Source: Halictus rubicundus (lineage: Eukaryota; Arthropoda; Insecta; Hymenoptera; Halictidae). Taken from it: a stretch of DNA of 64,000 nt. Positions within the stretch are counted from its first letter, which is position 1. Each line of letters begins with the position of its first letter. The notes below the pieces were generated by a model. That model did not search any database, had not been told where the DNA came from, and saw nothing but the letters and a program-made list of their open reading frames with translations. Shown here one piece after another: positions 14,901 to 28,200 of this stretch. A program made the position numbers and the translations under genes. The stretch covers positions 992,001 to 1,056,000 of the forward strand of contig NW_027488578.1 in assembly GCF_050948215.1 (NCBI RefSeq). The letters run 5' to 3'.

Positions 14901-16433
14901 ATAGGATAGGATAGAGAATAGTATAGGATATATGTTATTATAGGATAGAGGATAGGAGAGGATAAAGGATAGGATCGGATACAGGATAGGATAGGGGATT
15001 GGATAGGGTAGAGGATAGGCTAGGATAGAGGATATTATAGGATAGAGGATTGGATAGGATAGAGTATAGGATAGGATAGAGGATCGGATAGGATGGAGGA
15101 TAGTATAGGATAGAGGATAGTATAGGATAGAGGATAGGATAGGGTTGAGGATAGGATAGGATTGAGGATAGGATAGGATAGTGGATAGGATACGGGATTG
15201 GATAGTATAGAGGATAGGATAGGATAGAGGATAGGATAGGATAGAGGATCGGATAGGATAGAGGATAGGATAGGATAGAGGATAGGATAGGATAGTGGAT
15301 AGGATAGGATGGAGGATAGGATTGGGTTGAGGATAGGATAGGATTGAGGATAGGATAGGATAGTGGATAGGATAGGGGATTGGATAGGATAGAGGATAGG
15401 ATAGGATAGGATAGAGTATAGTATAGGATAGATGATACTATAGGATAGAGGATAGGATAGGATAAAGGATAGGATCGGATAGAGGATAGGATAGGGGATT
15501 GGATAGGATAGAGGATAGGATAGGCTAGGTGATAGGATAGAGAATAGGATAGGAAAGGGGATATGATAGGATAGAGGATAGGATAGGGTAGAGGATAGGA
15601 TCGTATAGAGGATAGGATAGGTGATTGGATAGGATAGAGTATAGGATAGGGTAGAGGATAGGATAGAGAATACTATTGGATAGAGGATAGGATAGGATAG
15701 AGGATAGGATCGGATAGAGGATAGGATAGGATAGAGGATAGGATAGGATAGAGGATAGGATCGGATAGAGGATAGGATAGGATAGAGGATAAGATAGGAT
15801 AGAGGATAGGATAGGATAGAGCATAGGATAGGGGATTGGATAGGATAGAGGATATGATAGGATAGAATATAGGATAGGATAGAGGATATGATAGGATAGA
15901 AGATAGGATAGGATAGAGGATAGGAGAGCATTGAGGATAGACTAGGATAGTGGTTAGGATAGGATAGAACAGACTATAGAGGATAGGATAGAGAATAGGA
16001 TAGGATAGAGGATAGGATAGGATAGAGGATAGGATAGGATAGAGGATAGGATAGGATAGAGGATAGGATAGGGGATTGGATAGGATAGAGGATATGATAG
16101 GATAGAAGATAGGATAGGGTAGAGGATAGGATAGGATAGGATAGAGGATAGGATAGGGTAGAGGATAGGATAGGATTGAGGATATGATAGGATAGAGGAT
16201 AGGATCGGATAGAGGATAGGATAGGGGATTGGATAGGATAGAGGATAGGATAGGATAGGATAGAGAATAGTATAGGATAGATGATATTATAGGATAGAGG
16301 ATAGGATAGGATAGAGGATAGGATCGTATAGAGGATAGGATAAGTGATTGGATAGGATAGAGGATAGGATAGGGTAGAGGATAGGATAGAGAATAGGATA
16401 GGATAGAGGATAGGATAGGATAGAGGATAGGAT
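5990..16433. repeat. About 5.2-kb tandem duplication of satellite (two copies)
   Basis: Copy 1 (about 5990-11196) and copy 2 (about 11245-16433) agree over long stretches. The offset is 5,254 bp at the left, 5,220 bp from about 6330 to 8960, and 5,237 bp from there on. The last step is one 17-bp unit inserted near 14190. The 34-bp step lies near 6290/11525, where the two copies use different variant units. Only scattered single-base changes were noticed, such as G to C at 7024 against 12244 and G to C at about 10436 against 15673. The match stops near 11196/16433. This is a recent large tandem duplication whose indels are whole monomers. Confidence 0.8.
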
Positions 16434-18630
16434 CGTATAGAGGATAGGATAGGTGATTGGATAGGATAGAGGATAGGATAGGGTAGAGGATAGGATAGAG
16501 AATAGGACAGGATAGAGGATAGGATAGGATAGAGGATAGGATCGGATAGAGGATAGGATAGGGGATTGGATAGTATAGAGGATAGGATAGGATAGAGGAT
16601 AGGATAGGATAGAGGATCGGATAGGATAGAGGATAGGATAGGATTGAGGATAGGTTAGGATAAAGGATAGGATAGGGGATTGGATAGTATAGAGGATAGA
16701 AAAGGATAAATAATCGGATAGAATAGAGGATAGGATAGTATATAGGATAGGATAGGATAGAGGATAGGATAGGATAGGGGATTGAATAGGATAGAGGATA
16801 CGATACGATAGAGGATAGGATAGGGTAGAGGATAGGATAGTATAGAGGATAGGATAGGGTAGATGATAGGATAGAGAATAGGATAGGATAGAGGATAGGA
16901 TAGGATAGAGGATAGGATGGGATAGAGGATAGGATACGATAGAGGATAGTATAGGATAGAGGATAGGATAGGATAGAGAATAGTATGGGATAGATGTTAT
17001 TATAGGTTAGGGGATAGGATCGTATAGAGGATAGGATAGGTGATTGGATAGGATAGAGGATAGGATAGGGTAGAGGATAGGATAGAGAATAGGATAGGAT
17101 AGAGGATAGGATAGGATAGAGGATAGGATCGGATAGAGGATAGGATAGGATAGAGGATAGGATAGGATAGAGGATAGGATAGGATAGACTATAGGATAGG
17201 ATAGAGGATAGGATAGGATAGAGGATAGGATAGGGGATTGGATAGGATAGAGGATATGGTAGGATAGAAGATAGGATAGGATAGATTATATGATAGGATA
17301 GAAGATAGGATAGGATAGAGGATAGGAGAGCATTGAGGATAGAATAGGATAGTGGATAGGATAGGATAGAACAGACTATAGAGGATAGGATAGAGAATAG
17401 GATAGGTTAGATGGTAGTATAGGATAGAGGTTAGGATCGGATAGAGGATAGGATAGGGGATTGGGTAGTATAGGGGATAGGATAGGATAAAGGATAGGAT
17501 AGGGTAGAGGATAGGATAGAGACTAGGACATGATAGAGGAAAGGATCGGATAGAGGATAGGATAGGGGATTGGATAGGATAGAGGATAGGATAGGATAGA
17601 GGATAGGATAGGGTAGAGGATAGGATAGGATAGGATAGAGGATAGGATAGGGTAGAGGATAGGATTACAGAATAGGATAGGATAGAGGATAGGATAGGAT
17701 AGAGGATAGGATCGGATAGAGGATAGGATACGATAGAGGATAGTATAGGATAAAGGATAGGATAGGATAGAGAATAGTATAGGATAGATGATATTATAGG
17801 ATAGTGGATAGGATAGGGTAGAGGATAGGATAGAGAATAGGATAGGATAGAGGATAGGATAGGATAGAGGATAGGATAGGATAGACTATAGGATAGGATA
17901 GAGGATAGGATAGGGTAGAGGATAGGATAGGATAGGATAGGGGATAGGATAGGATAAAGGATAGGATAGGGTAGAGGATAGGATATAGACTAGGACAGGA
18001 TAGAGGATAGGATAGGGGATTGGATAGGATAGAGGATAGGATAGGATAGAGGATAGGATAGGGTAGAGGATAGGATAGGATAGGATAGGATAGAGGATAG
18101 GATAGGGTAGAGGATAGGATACAGAATAGGATAGGATAGAGGATAGGATAGGATAGAGAATAGTATAGGATAGATGATATTATAGGATAGAGGATAGGAT
18201 AGGGTAGAGGATAGAATAGGGTAGAGGATAGGATAGGATAGAGGATAGGATAGCATAGAGGATAGGATAGGGGATTGGATAGGATAGAGGATATGATAGG
18301 ATAGAAGATAGGATAGGGTAGAGGATAGGATAGGATAGGATAGAGGATAGGATAGGGTAGAGGATAGGATAGCATTGAGGATAGGATAGGATAGAGCATA
18401 GGATCGGATAGAGGGTAGGATAGGATAGAGGATAGGATAGGATAGGGGATAGGATAGGGTAGAGGATACGATATTATAGAGGATAGGATAGGGTAGAGGA
18501 TAGGATAGAGAATAGGATAGGATAGAGGATTGGATAGGATAGAGGATATTTTAGGATAGAGGATAGGATATTATACAGGATAGGATAGGATAGAGGATAT
18601 TATAGGATAGAGGATAGGATAGGATAGATG

Positions 18631-20310
18631 ATAGGATAGGATAGAGGATAGGATAGGGGATTGGATAGGATAGAGGATATGATAGGATAGAAGATAGGAT
18701 AGGATAGAGGATAGGAGAGGATTGAGGATAGGATAGGATAGTGGATAGGATCGGATAGAGGTTAGGATAGGGGATTGGATAGTATAGAAGATAGGATAGG
18801 ATGTAGGATAGGATAGGATAGAGGATAGGATAGGATAGAGGATAGGATCTGATAGAGGATAGGATAGGGTAGAGTATAGGATACAGAATAGGATAGGATA
18901 GAGGATAGGATAGAGAATACGATATTATAGAGGATAGGATAGGATAGAGGATATTATAGGATAGAGGATAGGATAGGATAGAGGATAGAATAGGATAGGA
19001 TAGAGGATAGGATAGGGTTGAGGAAAGGATAGGATTGAGGATAGGATAGGATAGTGGATAGGATAGGGGATTGGATAGGGTACAGGATAGGATAGGATAG
19101 GATAGAGAATAGTATAGCATAGATGATATTATAGGATAGAGGATAGGATAGGATAGAGGATAGGATCGTATGGAGGATGGGATAGATGATAGGATAGGAT
19201 AGAGGATAGGATAGGGGATTGGATAGGATAGAGGATATGATAGGATAGAAGATAGGATAGGATAGAGGATAGGAGAGGATTGAGGATAGGATAGGATAGT
19301 GGATAGGATCGGATAGAGGTTAGGATAGGGGATTGGATAGTATAGAAGATAGGATAGGATGTAGGATAGGATAGGATAGAGGATAGGATAGGATAGAGGA
19401 TAGGATCGGATAGAGGATAGGATAGGGTAGAGTATAGGATACAGAATAGGATAGGATAGAGGATAGGATAGAGAATACGATATTATAGAGGATAGGATAG
19501 GATAGAGGATATTATAGGATAGAGGATAGGATAGGATAGAGGATAGAATAGGATAGGATAGAGGATAGGATAGGGTTGAGGAAAGGATAGGATTGAGGAT
19601 AGGATAGGATAGTGGATAGGATAGGGGATTGGATAGGGTACAGGATAGGATAGGATAGGATAGAGAATAGTATAGCATAGATGATATTATAGGATAGAGG
19701 ATAGGATAGGATAGAGGATAGGATCGTATGGAGGATGGGATAGGTGATTGGATAGGATAGAGGATAGGATAGGGGATTGGATAGGATAGAGGATATGATA
19801 GGATAGAAGATAGGATAGGATAGAGGATAGGAGAGGATTGAGGATAGGATAGGATAGTGGATAGGATCGGATAGAGGTTAGGATAGGGGATTGGATAGTA
19901 TAGAAGATAGGATAGGATGTAGGATAGGATAGGATAGAGGATAGGATAGGATAGAGGATAGGATCGGATAGAGGATAGGATAGGGTAGAGTATAGGATAC
20001 AGAATAGGATAGGATAGAGGATAGGATAGAGAATACGATATTATAGAGGATAGGATAGGATAGAGGATATTATAGGATAGAGGATAGGATAGGATAGAGG
20101 ATAGAATAGGATAGGATAGAGGATAGGATAGGGTTGAGGAAAGGATAGGATTGAGGATAGGATAGGATAGTGGATAGGATAGGGGATTGGATAGGGTACA
20201 GGATAGGATAGGATAGGATAGAGAATAGTATAGCATAGATGATATTATAGGATAGAGGATAGGATAGGATAGAGGATAGGATCGTATGGAGGATGGGATA
20301 GGTGATTGGA
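18631..20310. repeat. 558-bp higher-order repeat, three tandem copies
   Basis: The same 558-bp unit as at about 4415-5535, here in three copies. The landmark cgtatggaggatggg lies at 19167, 19725 and 20283, spaced exactly 558 bp. The first copy differs near 19185, where a GATGATAGG run replaces GGTGATTGG. The block lies inside the larger duplication offset by 14,216 bp from the left copy, so the copy number has changed from two to three (or the reverse) since that duplication. Unequal crossing-over or slippage at this unit would explain it. Confidence 0.85.
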
Positions 20311-23300
20311 TAGGATAGAGGATAGGATAGGGAATTGGATACGATAGAGGATAGGATAGGATAGGTGATAGGATAGGATAGAGGATAGGATAGGGTAGAG
20401 GATAGGATAGGATTGAGGATAGGATAGGATAGAGGATAGGGTACAGGATTGGATAGGATAGAGGATAGTATAGGATACAGGATAAGATAGGATAGAGAAT
20501 AGTATAGGATAGATGATATTATAGGATAGAGGATAGGATAGGATAAAGGATAGGATCGGATAGAGGATAGGATAGGGGATTGGATAGGATAGAGGATAGG
20601 ATAGGGTAGATGATAGGATAGAGAATAGGACAGGAAAGAGGATAGGATAGGTTAGAGGATAGGATCGGATAGAGGATAGGATAGGGGATTGGATAGTATA
20701 CAGGATAGGATAGGATAGAGGATAGGATAGGATAGAGGATAGGATAGGATAGAGGATAGGATAGGATAGAGGATAGGATAGGATAGAGGATAGGATAGGA
20801 TTGAGGATAGGATAGGATAGAGGATAGGATAGGATAGAGGATAGGATAGGATAGAGGATAGGATTGGACAGAGTACAGGATAGGGGATTGGATAGGATAG
20901 AGGATAGGATAGGATACAGGATAGGATAGGATACAGGATAGGATAGGATAGAGGAGACGATAGAGGATAGGATAGGATAGGATAGAGGATATTATAGGAT
21001 AGAGGATAGGAATAGGATAGAGGATAGAATAGGATAGGATAGAGGATAGGATAGGGTTGAGGATAGGATAGGATTGAGGATAGGATAGGATAGTGGATAG
21101 GATAGGGGATTGGATAGGATAGAGGATAGGATAGGTTAGGATAGAGAATAGTATAGCATAGATGATATTATAGGATAGAGGATAGGATAGGATAGAGGAT
21201 AGGATCGTATAGAGGATGGGATAGGTGATTGGATAGGATAGAGGATAGGATAGGGTAGATGATAGGTTAGAGAATAGGATAGGATAGAGGATAGGATAGG
21301 ATAGAGGATAGGATCGGATAGAGGATAGGATCGGATAGAGGATAGGATAGGGGATTGGATAGGATAGAGGATAGGATAGGACACAGGATAGGTTAGGATA
21401 GAGGGTAGGATAGAGGATAGGATAGAGGATAGGATAGAAGATTGGATAGGATAGAGGATAGGATAGGATAGCGGATAGGATAGGATAGTGGATAGGATAG
21501 GATAGAGGACAGGATCGGATAGTTGATAGGATAGTGGATTGGATAGGATAGAGGATACGATAGGATAGAGGATAGGATAGGGTAGAGGATAGGATAGAGA
21601 ATAGGATAGGATACAGGATCAGATAGGATAGAGGATAGGATAGGATAGAGGATAGGATAGGGTAGAGTATAGGATACAGAATAGGATAGGATAGAGGATA
21701 GGATAGGGTAGAGGATAGAGGATAGGATAGCATAGAGGATAGGATCGGATAGAGGATAATATACGATAGAGGATAGTATAGGATAGAGGATGGGATAGGA
21801 TAGAGAATAGTATAGGATAGATGATATTATAGGATGGAGGATAGGATAGGATAGAGGATAGGATCGTATAGAGGATAGGATAGGTGATTTTATAGGATAG
21901 AGGATAGGATAGGGTAGATGATAGGATAGAGAATAGGACAGGATAGAGGATAGGATAGGATAGAGGATAGGATCGGATAGAGGATAGGATAGGGGATTGG
22001 ATAGTATACAGGATAGGATAGGATAGAGGATAGGATAGGATAGAGGATAGGATAGGATAGAGGATAGGATAGGATAGAGGATAGGTTAGGATAGAGGATA
22101 GGATACGATAGAGGATAGGATAGGATAGTGGATAGGATAGGGGATTGGATAGGATAGAGGATAGGATAGGATAGAGGATAGAATAGGATAGGATAGAGGA
22201 TAGGATCGGATAGAGGTTAGGATAGGGGATTGGATAGGATAGAGGATAGGATAGGATAGAGGATAGGATAGGATAGGGGATAGGATAGGGTAGAGGGTAG
22301 GATAGGATAGGATAGAGGACAGGATAGGGTAGAGGATAGGATAGGATAGAGGATAGGATAGGGTAGATGATAGGATAGAGAATAGGACAGGATAGAGGAT
22401 AGGATAGGATAGAGGATAGGATCGGATAGAGGATAGGATAGGGGATTGGATAGTATACAGGATAGGATAGGATAGAGGATAGGATAGGATAGAGGATAGG
22501 ATAGGATAGAGGATAGGATAGAGGATAGGATAGGATAGAGGATAGGATAGGGGATTGGATAGGATAGAGGATAGGATAGGACACAGGATAGGTTAGGATA
22601 GAGGGTAGGATAGGGGATAGGATAGAGGATAGGATAGAAGATTGGATAGGATAGAGGATAGGATAGGATGGCGGATAGGATAGGATAGAGGATAGGATAG
22701 GATAGGGGACAGGATCGGATAGTTGATAGGATAGTGGATTGGATAGGATAGAGGATACGATAGGATAGAGGATAGGATAGGGTAGAGGATAGGATAGAGA
22801 ATAGGATAGGATACAGGATCAGATAGGATAGAGAATAGTATAGGATAGATGATATTATAGGATGGAGGATAGGATAGGATAGAGGATAGGATCGTATAGA
22901 GGATAGGATAGGTGATTTTATAGGATAGAGGATAGGATAGGGTAGATGATAGGATAGAGAATAGGACAGGATAGAGGATAGGATAGGATAGAGGATAGGA
23001 TCGGATAGAGGATAGGATCGTATAGAGGATAGGATAGGTGATTTTATAGGATAGAGGATAGGATAGGGTAGATGATAGGATAGAGAATAGGACAGGATAG
23101 AGGATAGGATAGGATAGAGGATAGGATCGGATAGAGGATAGGATAGGGGATTGGATAGTATACAGGATAGGATAGGATAGAGGATAGGATAGGATAGAGG
23201 ATAGGATAGGATAGAGGATAGGATAGGATAGAGGATAGGATAGGATAGAGGATAGGTTAGGATAGAGGATAGGATAGGATAGAGGATAGGATAGGATAGT

Positions 23301-24048
23301 GGATAGTATAGGATAGAGGATAGGATCGGATAGGATAGAGGATATTATAGGATAGAGGATAGGATAGGATAGAGGATAGAATAGGATAGGATACAGGATA
23401 GGATAGGGTTGAGGATAGGATAGGATTGAGGATAGGATAGGATAGTGGATAGGATAGAGGATTGGATAGCATAGAGGATAGGATAGGATAGGATAGAGAA
23501 TAGTGTAGCATAGATGATATTATAGGATAGAGGATAGGATAGGATAGAGGATAGGATCGTATAGAGGATGGGATAGGTGATTGGATAGGATACAGGATAG
23601 GATAGGGTAGATGATAGGATAGAGGATATGATAGGATAGAAGATAGGATAGGGTAGAGGCTAGGATAGGATAGGATAGAGGATAGGATAGGGTAGAGGAT
23701 AGGATAGCATTGAGGAAAGGATAGGATAGAGGATAGGATCGGATAGAGGATAGGATAGGGGATTGGATAGGGTAGAGGATAGGATAGGATAGAGGATAGG
23801 ATAGGATAGAGGAGAGGATCGGATAGAGGATACGACATTATAGAGGATAGGATAGGATAGAGGATAGGATCGGATAGAGGATAGGATAGGGGATTGGATA
23901 GGATAGAGGATAGGATAGAGGATAGGATAGGATAGGATAGAGGATATGATTGAGGATTGGATAGGATAGAGGATACGATATTATAGAGGATAGGATAGCA
24001 TAGAGGATAGGATCGGATAGAGGATATAATAGGGGATTGGATAGGATA

Positions 24049-24156
24049 GAGGATACGATAGAGGATAAGATAGAGGATAGGATAGAGGATAGGATAGAGG
24101 ATAGGATAGAGGATAGGATAGAGGATAGGATAGAGGATAGGATAGAAGATTGGATA
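24049..24156. repeat. 12-bp subarray (gaggataggata)n
   Basis: Nine consecutive 12-bp units. The first is gaggatacgata, the second gaggataagata, the next six are gaggataggata, and the last is the variant gaagattggata. This is the 17-bp unit without one GGATA. Because 12 is a multiple of 3, the minus strand here reads as a 4-residue repeat (SYPL) instead of the usual 17-residue one. A second copy lies 3,800 bp downstream at 27849-27956 as part of the larger tandem duplication. Lone 12-bp units occur throughout the array, but this is the longest run I saw. Confidence 0.85.
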
Positions 24157-25092
24157 GGATAGAGAATAGTATAGGATAGATGATACTATAGGATAGAGGA
24201 TAGGATAGGATAAAGGATAGGATCGGATAGAGGATAGGAAAGAGGATAGGATAGGATAGAGGATAGGATAGGGTAGAGCCTAGGATCGTATAGAGGATAG
24301 GATAGGTGATTGGATAGGATAGAGGATAGGATAGGGTAGATGATAGGATAGGGTAGATGATAGGATAGAGAATAGGACAGGATAGAGGATAGGATAGGAT
24401 AGAGGATAGGATAGGATAGGATACGATAGAGGATAGGATAGGGTAGAGGATAGGATAGAGAATAGGATAGTATAGAAGATAGGATCGGATAGAGGATAGG
24501 ATACGATAGAGGATAGGATAGAGAATAGGATAGGTTAGATGATACTGTAGGATAGAGGATAGGATAGAGGACATGATATTATAGAGGATAGGATACGATA
24601 GAGGATTGGATAGGGGATTGGATAGGATAGAGGATAGGATAGGATAGGATAGATGATAATATAGGATAGAGGATAGGATAGGATTGAGGATAGGATAGGA
24701 TATTGGATAGGATAGGACACAGCAGACGATAGAGGATAGGATAGAGAATAGGACACGATAGATGATAGTATAGGATGGAGGATAGGATAGGATAGAGGAT
24801 AAGATAGAGAATAGGATAGGATAGAGGATAGGATAGGATAGAGAATAGGCTCGGATAGAGGATAGGATAGGGGATTGGATAGGATAGAGGATACGATAGG
24901 ATAGACGATAGGATAGGGTAGAGGATAGGAGAGAGAATAGGATAGGATAGAGGATAGGATAGGATAGAGGATAGGATCGGATAGAGGATAGGATACGATA
25001 GAGGATAGTATAGGATAGAGGATAGGATAGGATAGAGAATAGTATAGGATAGATGATATTATAGGATAGAACAGACGATAGAGGATAGGATA

Positions 25093-25276
25093 GAGAATAC
25101 GATAGGTTAGATGATAGTATAGGATAGAGGATAGGATAGAGAATAGGATAGGTTAGATGATAGTATAGGATAGAGGATAGGATAGAGAATACGATAGGTT
25201 AGATGATAGTATAGGATAGAGGATAGGATAGAGAATAGGATAGGTTAGATGATAGTATAGGATAGAGGATAGGATA
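25093..25276. repeat. 46-bp higher-order repeat with alternating variants (92-bp dimer)
   Basis: Four 46-bp units (17 + 17 + 12) start at 25093, 25139, 25185 and 25231. Each begins gagaata and contains ggttagatgatagtatagg. Units alternate between gagaatacgata (first and third) and gagaataggata (second and fourth), so the true period is 92 bp. The block is repeated 3,800 bp downstream at 28893-29076. Confidence 0.85.
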
Positions 25277-28200
25277 GAGAATACGATATTATAGAGGATA
25301 GGATAGCATAGAGGATTATATAGGGGATTGGATAGGAGAGACGATAGGAGACGATAGAGGATAGTATAGGATAGAGGATATCATAGGGTAGAGAATAGTA
25401 TAGGATAGATGATATTATAGGATAGAGGATAGGATCGGATAGAGGATTGGATAGAGAATACGATAGGTTCGATGATAGTATAGGATAGAGGATAGGATAG
25501 AGGATACGATATTATAGAGGATAGGATAGGGCAGAGGATAGGATAGAGGATTGGATAGGATAGAGGATATTATAGGATAGAGGATAGGATAGGATAGATG
25601 ATAAGATAGGATAGAGGATAGGATAGGGGATTGGATAGGATAGAGGATATGATAGGATAGAAGATAGGATAGGATAGAGGATAGGAGAGGATTGAGGATA
25701 GGATAGGATAGGGGATAGGATAGGATAGAACAGACGATAGAGGATAGGATAGAAAATAGGATAGGTTAGATGATAGTATAGGATAGAGGATAGGATAGAG
25801 AATACGATATTATAGAGGATAGGATAGGATAGAGGATAGGATTGGACAGAGTACAGGATAGGGGATTGGATAGGATAGAGGATAGGATAGGATACAGGAT
25901 AGGATAGGATAGAGGAGACGATAGACGATAGGATAGGATAGAGGATAGGATAGGGTAGAGTATAGGATACAGAATAGGATAGGATAGAGGATAGGATAGG
26001 GGAGAGGATAGGATCGGATAGAGGATAGGATCGTATAGAGGATAGGATAGGTGATTGAATAGGATAGAGGATAGGATAGGGTAGAGGATAGGATAGGATA
26101 GAGGATAGGATAGGATAGAGGGTAGGATAGGATAGGATAGAGGATAGGATAGGATAGAGGATAGGATCGGATAGAGGATAGGATAGGGAATTGGATAGCA
26201 TAGAGGATAGGATAGGATAGAGGATAGGATAGGGTAGAGGGTAGGATATGATAGGATAGAGGATAGGATAGGGTAGAGGGTAGGATATGATAGGATAGAG
26301 GATAGGATAGGGTAGAGGATAGGATAGGATTGAGGATAGGATCGGATAGAGGATAGGATAGGGGATTGGATAGTATACAGGATAGGATAGGATAGAGGAT
26401 AGGATAGGATAGAGGATAGGATAGGATAGAGAATAGTATAGGATAGATGATATTATAGTATAGAGGATAGGATAGGATAGAGGATAGGATCGTATAGAGG
26501 ATAGGATAGGTGATTGGATAGGATAGAGGATAGGATAGGGTAGATGATAGGATAGAGAATAGGACAGGAAATAGGATAGGATAGGATAGAGGATAGTATA
26601 GGATAGAGGATAGGATATGATAGAGAATAGTATAGGATAGAGGATAGGATAGGATAGAGGATACGATATTATAGAGGATAGGATAGGATAGAGGATAGGA
26701 TCGGATAGAGGTTAGGATAGGGGATTGGATAGGATAGAAGATAGGATAGGATAGAGGATAGGATAGGATAGAGGATAGGATAGGATAGAGGATAGGATAG
26801 GGTAGAGGGTAGGATAGGATAGGATAGAGGATAGGATAGGGTAGAGGATAGGATAGGATTGAGGATAGGATAGGATAGAGGATACGATATTATAGAGGAT
26901 AGGATAGGATAGAGGATAGGATCGGATAGAGGATAGGATAGGGAATTGGATAGCATAGAGGATAGGATAGGATAGAGGATAGGATAGGATAGAGGATAGG
27001 ATAGGATAGAGGATAGGATAGGATAGAGGATAGGATAGGGTAGAGGGTAGGATAGGATAGGATAGAGGATAGGATAGGGTAGAGGATAGGATAGGATTGA
27101 GGATAGTATAGGATAGAGGATAGGATCGGATAGGATAGAGGATATTATAGGATAGAGGATAGGATAGGATAGAGGATAGAATAGGATAGGATACAGGATA
27201 GGATAGGGTTGAGGATAGGATAGGATTGAGGATAGGATAGGATAGTGGATAGGATAGAGGATTGGATAGCATAGAGGATAGGATAGGATAGGATAGAGAA
27301 TAGTGTAGCATAGATGATATTATAGGATAGAGGATAGGATAGGATAGAGGATAGGATCGTATAGAGGATGGGATAGGTGATTGGATAGGATACAGGATAG
27401 GATAGGGTAGATGATAGGATAGAGGATATGATAGGATAGAAGATAGGATAGGGTAGAGGCTAGGATAGGATAGGATAGAGGATAGGATAGGGTAGAGGAT
27501 AGGATAGCATTGAGGAAAGGATAGGATAGAGGATAGGATCGGATAGAGGATAGGATAGGGGATTGGATAGGGTAGAGGATAGGATAGGATAGAGGATAGG
27601 ATAGGATAGAGGAGAGGATCGGATAGAGGATACGACATTATAGAGGATAGGATAGGATAGAGGATAGGATCGGATAGAGGATAGGATAGGGGATTGGATA
27701 GGATAGAGGATAGGATAGAGGATAGGATAGGATAGGATAGAGGATATGATTGAGGATTGGATAGGATAGAGGATACGATATTATAGAGGATAGGATAGCA
27801 TAGAGGATAGGATCGGATAGAGGATATAATAGGGGATTGGATAGGATAGAGGATACGATAGAGGATAAGATAGAGGATAGGATAGAGGATAGGATAGAGG
27901 ATAGGATAGAGGATAGGATAGAGGATAGGATAGAGGATAGGATAGAAGATTGGATAGGATAGAGAATAGTATAGGATAGATGATACTATAGGATAGAGGA
28001 TAGGATAGGATAAAGGATAGGATCGGATAGAGGATAGGAAAGAGGATAGGATAGGATAGAGGATAGGATAGGGTAGAGCCTAGGATCGTATAGAGGATAG
28101 GATAGGTGATTGGATAGGATAGAGGATAGGATAGGGTAGATGATAGGATAGGGTAGATGATAGGATAGAGAATAGGACAGGATAGAGGATAGGATAGGAT

